64,000 nucleotides of DNA from Streptomyces radicis. Lineage in GTDB: Bacteria; Actinomycetota; Actinomycetes; Streptomycetales; Streptomycetaceae. The stretch covers positions 124,001 to 188,000 of the forward strand of contig NZ_RBDY01000008.1 in the NCBI RefSeq assembly GCF_003626575.1. Reading direction: 5' to 3'. The translations under genes and the position numbers were made by a program. The notes beneath the pieces were generated by a model. That model saw only the letters and a program-made list of their open reading frames with translations. It was not told where the DNA came from and ran no database searches. This document shows, in pieces, positions 10,676 through 20,092 of this stretch (its first letter is position 1; each line of letters begins with the position of its first letter).

Positions 10676-10708
10676 GAGCCCCCGCCGCCGACCCGGTGGC
10701 GGGGGCTC
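10676..10708. terminator. bidirectional terminator between glgP and ABC exporter
   Basis: GAGCCCCCGCC (10676-10686) pairs perfectly with GGCGGGGGCTC (10698-10708) around an 11-nt loop, between two convergent genes. Confidence 0.75.
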
Positions 10709-10730
10709 GCGCATGCCGCGGGCGGGTGCC

Positions 10731-12596
10731 TCAGGCGAGGCTGTCGCGCCAGGCCCTGTGCAGGTCGGAGAAGCGCCCTGTCCCCGCGATGAGCTCGGCG
10801 GGCGGGCCGTCCTCGACGAGCCGACCCGACTCCATCACCAGGACCCGGTCGGCGATCTCGACCGTGGAGAGCCGGTGCGCGATCAGCACGGCCGTCCTGC
10901 CGCGCAGCACCGTCTCCATCGCCTCCTGCACCGCCTTCTCGCCCGGGATGTCAAGCGAGCTGGTGGCCTCGTCGAGCAGCACCACCGCGGGGTCGGCGAG
11001 CAGCACGCGGGCGAACGCCACCAGCTGCCGCTGCCCCGCCGAGATCCGGCCGCCGCGCTTGCGGACGTCCGTCTCGTACCCGTCGGGGAGCGACGCGATG
11101 AAGTCGTGCGCCCCGATCGCCTTGGCCGCCCGTTCGATCTCGTCGGGGGTGGCGTCCGGCTTGCCGATCGCGATGTTCTCGGCGACGGTGCCGGAGAAGA
11201 GGAACGCCTCCTGCGTCACCATCACGACGCCGCGCCGCAGCTCGGCGGTGCTCAGCTCCCGCAGGTCGGTGCCGTCGAGCAGCACCCGGCCCTCGGTCGG
11301 GTCGTAGAACCGCGCGAGCAGCTTGGCCAGCGTGGACTTGCCCGCGCCCGTCGCGCCCACGAGCGCGGTCGTCTGCCCGGCGGGGATCGTCAGGTCGAAC
11401 GTCGGCAGCACCTCGCCGCCCGTCCGGTACGCGAACCGCACCCGGTCGAAGACCACCTCGCGGCCCGGGCGTCCGTCGGCGCGCGGCGGCAGCTCGACGG
11501 GCCGCTCGGGCTCGGGCACGTCGGGCCGCTGGGAGAGCAGGCCCGAGATCTTGTCGAGCGAGGCGACGGCGGACTGGTAGTTGTTCAGGATCATCGCGAA
11601 GCGGTCGAGCGGGTCGTACAGGCGCCGGATGTAGAGCGCGCCCGCCGCGAGCGCGCCGAGCTCCATGTCGCCCGAGGTCACGCGGTGCGCGCCCCACAGC
11701 ACGATGCCCGCGGTCGCGAAGCTGGCGATCAGCCGGGAGATCGTCACGAAGCGGGCCATCTCCAGGATGGTGTCGCCGTTGACCCGCTCGTGCCGGGCGT
11801 TGAGCCGGTCGAACGCCGCGTCGTTGGCCCGCTCCCTGCGGAACGCCTTGACCGGGCGGATCCCGTTGAGCGTCTCAGAGAACTTGACGATGACCGCGGC
11901 GATCGCCGACGACCGCTCGCTGAAGCGCCGGGCCGAGCGCCGCCGGTAGTTCCGCACGAGGAGGTAGAGCGGGATGAACGACAGCAGCGCGGCGCCGCCG
12001 AGGCCCACGTCCAGGTAGAACAGCAGCCCGCCGATGTACACGATCGAGACCAGGATGATGAGCATCTCCTGAAGGCCTTCGTTCAGCAGCTCGCGCAGCG
12101 ACTGGACGTCGCTCGTGGAGCGTGAGATCAGGCGGCCCGAGGTGTACCGGTCGTGGAAGTCGAGGCTGAGGGCCTGCGCGTGGCGGTAGATCCGGCCGCG
12201 CAGCTCGAGCAGGATGCTCTGGTTGATCCGGGCGGCGACCCGGATGAACGTGTACTGGAGGAGCCCGGCGCCCAGCGCGCACACCAGATACGCCACGGCC
12301 ACCGCGACCAGCGGGCCGTGGTCGTCGTCGCGGACGGCGGGCACGCCGCTGTCGATCGCGTATGCCACCAGCAGTGGCACCGCCTGCACGGCCGCCTGCT
12401 GGGTCAGCAGCAGCGCGGCGCCGAGCGCCACCCGCGCGCGGTGCGGGCGCAGCAGCGAGAACAGCAGCGTGCGCGAGGCGTCGCGCGGGGCGGGCAGGGT
12501 GTCCTGGGCGAACGGGTCGGACGCGGCCCCCGGGATGTGCTCGTCGCCGGGCTCTGGCGCCGCCTGTTCGTGCTTCTCGGGAACGGTGGTCGTCAT
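10731..12596 (-). CDS. ABC exporter half-transporter, second subunit
   Basis: Fused membrane plus ATPase protein, 621 residues, of the type-IV (MsbA-like) multidrug/lipid exporter family. A hydrophilic N-terminus of about 40 residues precedes six membrane helices, then the nucleotide-binding domain with Walker A GATGAGKST near residue 412, signature ISAGQRQLVAFARVLL, Walker B VVLLDEATSSLD and the switch IAHRLSTV. The signature reads ISAGQ rather than LSGGQ, a common substitution. ATG at 12596 overlaps the stop of the upstream exporter gene by four bases, so the two are co-translated and should form a heterodimer. The substrate is unknown. Confidence 0.92.
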   Translation of the reverse strand: MTTTVPEKHEQAAPEPGDEHIPGAASDPFAQDTLPAPRDASRTLLFSLLRPHRARVALGAALLLTQQAAVQAVPLLVAYAIDSGVPAVRDDDHGPLVAVAVAYLVCALGAGLLQYTFIRVAARINQSILLELRGRIYRHAQALSLDFHDRYTSGRLISRSTSDVQSLRELLNEGLQEMLIILVSIVYIGGLLFYLDVGLGGAALLSFIPLYLLVRNYRRRSARRFSERSSAIAAVIVKFSETLNGIRPVKAFRRERANDAAFDRLNARHERVNGDTILEMARFVTISRLIASFATAGIVLWGAHRVTSGDMELGALAAGALYIRRLYDPLDRFAMILNNYQSAVASLDKISGLLSQRPDVPEPERPVELPPRADGRPGREVVFDRVRFAYRTGGEVLPTFDLTIPAGQTTALVGATGAGKSTLAKLLARFYDPTEGRVLLDGTDLRELSTAELRRGVVMVTQEAFLFSGTVAENIAIGKPDATPDEIERAAKAIGAHDFIASLPDGYETDVRKRGGRISAGQRQLVAFARVLLADPAVVLLDEATSSLDIPGEKAVQEAMETVLRGRTAVLIAHRLSTVEIADRVLVMESGRLVEDGPPAELIAGTGRFSDLHRAWRDSLA

Positions 12597-14392
12597 GACG
12601 CGGGAACCTCCGTCCGCTCGCCGGTCATCAGGTGCCGGTACTCGTCGTTGGAGTGCAGCAGCTCGGCGTGGGTGCCGACGGCCGCGATGCGCCCCCCGGA
12701 GAGCAGCGCGACCCGGTCGGCCAGCTGCACGGTGGACGGGCGGTGCGCGATGACCAGCGCCGTCGTGTCGGCGAGCACCTCGCGCAGCGCCGCCTCGACG
12801 CGGGCCTCGGTGTGCACGTCGAGCGCGGAGAGCGGGTCGTCGAGGACGAGGAAGCCGGGGCGGCCGACGACCGCGCGGGCCAGGGCGAGCCGCTGGCGCT
12901 GGCCGCCCGAGAGGCTGAGCCCCTGCTCGCCGACCTCGGTCAGCGGGCCCTGGGGCAGGGCCGCCACGAAGCCGTCGGCCTGGCCGACGCGCAGGGCGCG
13001 GTCGAGGTCACCGGGGCCCGCGTCGTCGGCGCCCATCAGGACGTTCTCCTCGACGGAGGCCGAGAACAGCGTCGGCTCCTCGAACGCGAGGGCCACGCGG
13101 GCGCGGACCTCGCGGCGGGGCAGGGTGGCGATGTCGGTGCCGTCGAGCAGGATGCGGCCCGAGGTGACCTCGTGGAGGCGGGGCACCAGGCCGATCAGGG
13201 TGGTCTTGCCGCTGCCCGTGCCGCCGACCAGGGCCAGGGTCTCGCCGGGGCGGATATGGAGGTCGACGCCGTCGAGCACGGGAGGGGAGTCGGGTGGGGC
13301 GTCGGGAAAGCGGAAGACGACGTTCTCGAACACAAGACCGTCGGGGGCGTCCCCGTCGTCCGGGCCCTTCTCGCGGGCGGTCTCGGGCGGGACCTTGCCG
13401 TCCATGACCTCGAAGAAGCGGTCGGTCGCGGTGGCCGCCTCGTTGCACAGGGCCAGCAGGAAGCCGATCGACTCGACCGGCCAGCGCAGCGCCATGGCCG
13501 TCGTCATGAACGCCACGAGCGTGCCCGCGGTGAGCGTGCCGTCGGCGACCTGGCCGACGCCAAGGACCAGCGCGACGCCGAGGAACAGCTCGGGCAGGGC
13601 CAGGATGACCAGCCAGATCGCGGCCAGCAGCCTGGCCTTGTGGATCTCGGTGTCCATCAGCTCGCGGGAGAGCGCCCTGAACGCCCGCGCCTGGCTGCGG
13701 TGCCTGCCGAAGCCCTTGATGACGCGGATGCCGAGGATGGACTCCTCGACCACGGTGGTGAGGTCGCCCATCTGGTCCTGGGCGCGGCGGGCCACGACCG
13801 AGAACTTGACCTCGAAGAGCCAGCACATCCCGATCAGCGGGATGACGGGGACGATCAGCACCAGGCCGAGCAGCCAGTCCTGGGCGACGAGCACGCCGAA
13901 GCCGATGAGGATCGTGGCGCTGTTGACGATGAGGAACGTCAGTCCGAACGCCAGGAACATCCGCAGCAGCTGGAGGTCTCCCGTGCCGCGGGAGAGCAGC
14001 TGCCCGGTGGGCCAGCGGTCGTGGAAGGTGACCGGGAGGCGCTGCACATGGCGGTAGAGCGCGGCGCGCATGCCCGCCTCGACCCCGGCGAGCGGGCGGG
14101 CGACCAGCCAGCGGCGCAGCCCGAACAGCAGGGCCTCGAGCACGCCGACGAGGAGGAGGACGCCGCCCCCGAGCCACACCCCGGCGGTGTCGCCTTCGGC
14201 GACGGGCCCGTCGACGATCCACTTGAGGACCAGGGGCATGACCAGGCTCATGGAGGCGGCGACGACGGCCACGCCAGCGGCGCCGAAGACGCGCGCCCTG
14301 ACGGGGCGCACATAGGGCCACAGCCGGAGGAGGGAGCGGACGACGGAACGTTTTCGGGCAGGGGACGCTGGGGGATCGGCTGAGGCAGACAT
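12593..14392 (-). CDS. ABC exporter half-transporter, first subunit
   Basis: 599-residue half-transporter with six membrane helices and an ATPase domain: Walker A GGTGSGKTT near residue 390, signature LSLSGGQRQRLALARA, Walker B FLVLDDPLSALD and IAHRPSTV. The Walker B Glu is replaced by Asp (LDDPLSALD), so this is likely the degenerate nucleotide site of a heterodimeric exporter, while the partner has the normal LLDEATSSLD. The start at 14392 (MSASADPPAS) is chosen because a TACGCT -10 box lies exactly 7 nt upstream with no ribosome site, fitting a leaderless mRNA. A GTG at 14470 is in frame but less likely. Confidence 0.9.
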   Translation of the reverse strand: MSASADPPASPARKRSVVRSLLRLWPYVRPVRARVFGAAGVAVVAASMSLVMPLVLKWIVDGPVAEGDTAGVWLGGGVLLLVGVLEALLFGLRRWLVARPLAGVEAGMRAALYRHVQRLPVTFHDRWPTGQLLSRGTGDLQLLRMFLAFGLTFLIVNSATILIGFGVLVAQDWLLGLVLIVPVIPLIGMCWLFEVKFSVVARRAQDQMGDLTTVVEESILGIRVIKGFGRHRSQARAFRALSRELMDTEIHKARLLAAIWLVILALPELFLGVALVLGVGQVADGTLTAGTLVAFMTTAMALRWPVESIGFLLALCNEAATATDRFFEVMDGKVPPETAREKGPDDGDAPDGLVFENVVFRFPDAPPDSPPVLDGVDLHIRPGETLALVGGTGSGKTTLIGLVPRLHEVTSGRILLDGTDIATLPRREVRARVALAFEEPTLFSASVEENVLMGADDAGPGDLDRALRVGQADGFVAALPQGPLTEVGEQGLSLSGGQRQRLALARAVVGRPGFLVLDDPLSALDVHTEARVEAALREVLADTTALVIAHRPSTVQLADRVALLSGGRIAAVGTHAELLHSNDEYRHLMTGERTEVPAS

Positions 14393-14399
14393 CGGATCG

Positions 14400-14405
14400 A
14401 GCGTA
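14400..14405 (-). promoter_or_regulatory. -10 box TACGCT, leaderless start of ABC exporter
   Basis: Read on the minus strand, TACGCT is followed by 7 bases and then the ATG at 14392. No Shine-Dalgarno sequence is present. No clear -35 at 17-18 bp. Confidence 0.55.
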
Positions 14406-14517
14406 CGATCCGCGTCTGACAGTTCCCACGGGTTTTTGGGCGTAGGACCCGCGTCGTATGCCACCGTCACGGGGCACGGTCGGGGCAGGACCGGTGGGCA
14501 CTGTCGGTGGGGCGTTC

Positions 14518-14523
14518 TACGCT
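14518..14523 (+). promoter_or_regulatory. -10 box TACGCT, leaderless start of 14531 gene
   Basis: TACGCT followed by 7 bases (GGCGCGC) and the ATG at 14531. It mirrors the identical box of the divergent exporter gene, so the 138-bp gap holds two back-to-back leaderless promoters. Confidence 0.6.
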
Positions 14524-14530
14524 GGCGCGC

Positions 14531-14833
14531 ATGACTCAGCAGTCAGAGCTGCGGGACGTGCAGGCGGCCCTGCGGACCGCGACCGACATCGCCTTCGACC
14601 AGGAGCCGCCCACGGGTGAGCAGGCCGAGGTCCTGGTGGACGCGCTCCGCAGGGCGCTCGCCTCGGCGCGGTCCCTGAGCGACGGGCCAGGGGCGACCGG
14701 CTGCCGCGAGCACCCGCGCGGTGCGGTCGACCCGCTCCACGGCGACCCCGATGACCCGCTGCCGCCCGGCTGGGGCCGCTGCCTGTTGTGCAACGACCGG
14801 CGGCGCCGCGCGACCAGGGGCCGCAGACCGTAG
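14531..14833 (+). CDS. small conserved actinobacterial protein with Cys/His cluster
   Basis: 100-residue protein, MTQQSELRDVQAALRTATD at the start. The first 60 residues look helical and acidic; the last 40 hold a possible metal site, GCREHP followed by GRCLLCNDRRRR (one Cys-x2-His and one Cys-x2-Cys). The basic tail ends RRATRGRRP. I recognise it only as a type of hypothetical found in streptomycetes; no function can be given. The start at 14531 is supported by the leaderless promoter geometry. Divergent to the ABC exporter and convergent with the HATPase gene 21 bases away. Confidence 0.7.
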   Translation: MTQQSELRDVQAALRTATDIAFDQEPPTGEQAEVLVDALRRALASARSLSDGPGATGCREHPRGAVDPLHGDPDDPLPPGWGRCLLCNDRRRRATRGRRP

Positions 14834-14853
14834 GACATCGGCCCGGCGGGCGC

Positions 14854-15345
14854 TCAGGCGTGGGGTGCCCGGCAGGCGATCCGCATCTCGAACCACGTGC
14901 ACTTGCCGTGCGGCAGCAGGTCGACGCCCCACCGGTCGGCCAGGGTGTCCACGAGGAAGAGGCCCCTGCCGCTGGTGACGTCCATGTCGCGGACGGGCAG
15001 CTGGCACGGGAGCGCGCGCGAGGGGTCGCGGACCTCGACGCGGATCCATCCTCTTCGGCGCCGGATCCGCAGCCCGAAGACCGGGGCGCCGGCGTGCCGC
15101 ACGGCGTTCCCCACGAGCTCGGAGACCAGGAGCACCGCGTCCTCCGCCAGCTCGGGCGGCAGCATCCACCGCTGCTTGAGCTGCCGTTCGGTCAGTCTCC
15201 TGGCGATGCGCGCCGAGCTGGGCTGGGAGGGGAGGCGGATCTCACCGGCGGAGGGATCGCGGGACAGCGCGTCCTCCGCCCTTTCCACGACATCCCGCAG
15301 GGGGGCGTCCGCCGCTGCTGACATGCCCCCCATCATGGCGTGCAT
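14854..15345 (-). CDS. ATP-binding (HATPase_c) anti-sigma/regulatory kinase-like protein
   Basis: Cytoplasmic protein of the RsbW/SpoIIAB-like HATPase family, very numerous in Streptomyces, about 163 residues. The N box is ELVGNAVRHAG, followed by VRDPSRALP (G1-like Asp) and the glycine loop TSGRGLFLVDTLADRWG. The C-terminus has CTWFEMRI. Such proteins bind anti-anti-sigma partners or act as serine kinases; no partner gene is adjacent. The start is uncertain: ATGs at 15345, 15336, 15333 and 15324 are in frame and none has a good ribosome site; I give the longest plausible one. Confidence 0.8.
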   Translation of the reverse strand: MHAMMGGMSAAADAPLRDVVERAEDALSRDPSAGEIRLPSQPSSARIARRLTERQLKQRWMLPPELAEDAVLLVSELVGNAVRHAGAPVFGLRIRRRRGWIRVEVRDPSRALPCQLPVRDMDVTSGRGLFLVDTLADRWGVDLLPHGKCTWFEMRIACRAPHA

Positions 15346-15433
15346 ATGCCCCGCGCGTGGTCGGTTCCGGGGTAACCGCCTCTCGTGGGGTGACTGTTCC
15401 TGGTGTGGTCGCCCACATATGCCGAGGGCAGCG

Positions 15434-16231
15434 TCAGTCCCTGGGCCAGAAACGGGCCTTTCCCGGGCCCTCCTCCACAAAGCTGCGCATGCCGTACGCG
15501 CGGTCCTCGGTCGCGAACAGCTGGGCGAACCAGGCGCGTTCGACGGCGAGACCGGTCGTGAGGTCCGTCTCGACGCCGGTGTCGACCGCCTCTTTCGCCG
15601 CGCGCAGCGCGGTCGCGGGGCCCGCGGCGAGGCGGGCGGCCCAGGCGTGGGCCTCGGCGAAGACCTCGCCCGCCGGGAGCACGCGGTCCACCAGGCCGAT
15701 GGCCAGCGCCTCGTCGGCGCCGACCGTGCGCCCGGTGAAGATGAGGTCCTTGGCGCGGCTCGGCCCGATCAGCCGGGGCAGCCGCTGGGTGCCGCCCGCG
15801 CCGGGGATCAGGCCGAGCAGGATCTCGGGCTGGCCCAGCTTGGCGTCGTCGGCCGCGAATCGCACATCAGCGCAGAGGGCCAACTCGCAGCCGCCGCCCA
15901 GGGCGTAGCCGGTGACGGCCGCCACGACCGGCTTGGGGATGGCGGCCACGGCGCTGAACGCGTCCTGGAGGCCCCGCGCGCGGGCGACCATGGCCGTGTG
16001 GTCCATGGCGCGCATCTCCTTGATGTCCGCGCCCGCCGCGAACGCCTTCTCGCCGCCCCTGACGACCACCGCCCGCACGTCGTCGCGGGCGGTGATCTCG
16101 GCGGCCAGCTCGCGCAGCCGGTCCTGTGTGGCGATGTCGAGCGCGTTCATCGGCGGGCGGTCGAGGCGGATGGTGCCGACCCCGTCCTCCGCCACCTCCA
16201 GGTGCACGGTCGTCGTGCGATCAGGCGTCAT
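15434..16231 (-). CDS. enoyl-CoA hydratase/isomerase (crotonase family)
   Basis: 265-residue crotonase-fold protein, likely hydrating 2-enoyl-CoA in fatty or branched acid breakdown. The oxyanion-hole segment is AGADIKEM. Both catalytic glutamates of true hydratases are present: GGGCELALCADV and GQPEILLGLIPGAGGTQRL. That makes a hydratase more likely than an isomerase or dehalogenase. ATG at 16231 lies 7 nt after a TAGCCT -10 box and has no ribosome site, so the mRNA is probably leaderless. Transcribed alone; no other beta-oxidation gene is next to it. Confidence 0.92.
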   Translation of the reverse strand: MTPDRTTTVHLEVAEDGVGTIRLDRPPMNALDIATQDRLRELAAEITARDDVRAVVVRGGEKAFAAGADIKEMRAMDHTAMVARARGLQDAFSAVAAIPKPVVAAVTGYALGGGCELALCADVRFAADDAKLGQPEILLGLIPGAGGTQRLPRLIGPSRAKDLIFTGRTVGADEALAIGLVDRVLPAGEVFAEAHAWAARLAAGPATALRAAKEAVDTGVETDLTTGLAVERAWFAQLFATEDRAYGMRSFVEEGPGKARFWPRD

Positions 16232-16238
16232 GAGGGTC

Positions 16239-16244
16239 AGGCTA
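16239..16244 (-). promoter_or_regulatory. -10 box TAGCCT, leaderless start of enoyl-CoA hydratase
   Basis: On the minus strand TAGCCT, 7 bases (GACCCTC), then ATG at 16231. Confidence 0.55.
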
Positions 16245-16316
16245 GCCAGCCCGCCCCTGGCATCTCCCGGCGCGGGCCCGGTCGTTCGCCGGTCCTTCCC
16301 GCCGGTCCTTCCTTCG

Positions 16317-17501
16317 TCACTGCCCCGCGCCCCACTCGTCCCAGGGCATGTTCCAGCCGTTGAGGCCGTTGTCGGGGGCGATGACGTCGTCCTCTGAGTT
16401 GATGACCTCGACGACGTCGCCGATGATCGAGTTGTCGTAGAACCACGCGGCGGGCGTGTCGGGGTCGCCCGCGCCCCTGGTGTCGTCGAGGCCGACGCAG
16501 CCGTGGCTGACGTTGTCGCGGCCGAACGTGTCCGAGCTGGCCCAGTAGTTGCCGTGGATGAACGTCCCCGACGTGCTCAGCCGCATCGCGTGCGGCACGT
16601 CGGGGATGTCGTACTCGCCGCCGAAGCCGACCGTGGCGCCGTCCATGCGGGTCTCGCGGTGCTTCTCGGTGATGACCATCCTGCCGTTCCACGTGGGCGT
16701 GGCCTCGGCGCCCGTGGTGACCGGCACGGTCCGCAGCTCCTCGCCGTCGCGCACGACGCGCATCTCCTTGGCCGCCGCGTCCACGGTGGTGACCTGGGAG
16801 CGCCCGACGGTGAAGGTCAGGTCCTCGCGGAGGGTGCCGTAGACGCCTGGCGCGCCCTCGACGCCGCGGACGCGGAAGCTCACCTCGACCTCGGTGCCCG
16901 CCTCCCAGTACTCCTCGGGCCTGAAGTCGAGCCGCTGGGTGCCGAACCAGTGCCCGCGCACCTCGGCGCCCGAGTCGGCGGTGATCCGCACGGCGTCGCG
17001 CACGGCGGCGGTGTCCTCGATGGGGGTGTCGAACGTCAGCGACAGGACCATCCCGACGCCGACGGTGGCGCCGTCGGAGATGTTCCAGTTGGTGGTGAAC
17101 GTCTCGTCGGCGGCCACGGTGGTGAAGCCGGACCCGGCGGTGGCCTCCCGGCCCTCGGCGTTCTCGCCGACCGCGGTGACGGTGTAGGCCGTGTCGTTGG
17201 CCAGGTGCTCGTCGGGCTCCCAGCCGGTCGCGTCCTCGGTCAGCTCGCCCGGCACCTCGGCGCCGTCGGCGTCGGTGACCGAGACGCCGGTGAGCGTGCC
17301 GTGCTCGGCGCTGACCCGCAGCTCGCCCGAGGTGGCCACGTCGGTGGCGCCGTCCCCCGGCGCGATGGCTATCTCGACCGCGGGGGCCTCGGTGGCCGAA
17401 GGCGATCCGCCCTCCGGCTCCTCCTCACCGCTCCCGCTGCACGCCGTCGCGAGCAGCAGCATCAGGGTGCCCACCAGCACCGGGACCGGTCGCGTCCGCA
17501 C
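16317..17501 (-). CDS. L,D-transpeptidase lipoprotein with Ig-like domains
   Basis: Cell-wall enzyme that makes 3-3 cross-links in peptidoglycan, 394 residues, exported and lipid-anchored: the signal peptide ends LLATAC with Cys21 as lipobox Cys. Acidic/Ser linker, two bacterial Ig-like domains (about residues 45-245), then the YkuD catalytic domain with the signature HGNYWASS...VSHGCVGL around residues 316-336, Cys335 being the nucleophile. The architecture matches mycobacterial LdtMt2 and its streptomycete relatives. GTG start at 17501 with GGAGAGGG upstream. Divergent from glgX. Confidence 0.93.
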   Translation of the reverse strand: MRTRPVPVLVGTLMLLLATACSGSGEEEPEGGSPSATEAPAVEIAIAPGDGATDVATSGELRVSAEHGTLTGVSVTDADGAEVPGELTEDATGWEPDEHLANDTAYTVTAVGENAEGREATAGSGFTTVAADETFTTNWNISDGATVGVGMVLSLTFDTPIEDTAAVRDAVRITADSGAEVRGHWFGTQRLDFRPEEYWEAGTEVEVSFRVRGVEGAPGVYGTLREDLTFTVGRSQVTTVDAAAKEMRVVRDGEELRTVPVTTGAEATPTWNGRMVITEKHRETRMDGATVGFGGEYDIPDVPHAMRLSTSGTFIHGNYWASSDTFGRDNVSHGCVGLDDTRGAGDPDTPAAWFYDNSIIGDVVEVINSEDDVIAPDNGLNGWNMPWDEWGAGQ

Positions 17502-17773
17502 GATCGCCCTCTCCCCCTCGGGACCCCCTCGGGCCCCGGCGCGGCAATATCATCACATCGCAACGAGCCCCGGCTCCCCGCCGATTGTCACCGTTCCGTC
17601 GCAGTTCGGCGCCGCGCCGGGGAGCGGGCGCGCCAGGGGCGGTCCGACAAAACGCCCCATTCGCGGCAGAGCTGGTTGAATGCCTTAGGGATCCGGGGTC
17701 CGGCGGCCGACCGCGCGTGAGGGCGGCCCTGCCACCGGGCAGGATCAGGGCGAGCGACCATGGGAGGGCATAC

Positions 17774-19975
<2,202 letters not shown>

Positions 19976-20092
19976 CGGCCGCTCGGGCCGCTGAACAGGC
20001 TCGGGCCACCGAGCGAGCGGTGGCGATTGATTAGTCTGTGGCGAGCGGGGGACCGATCGGGGGGCCGGACGGGAAAGATCAGGGGTGGGGTC

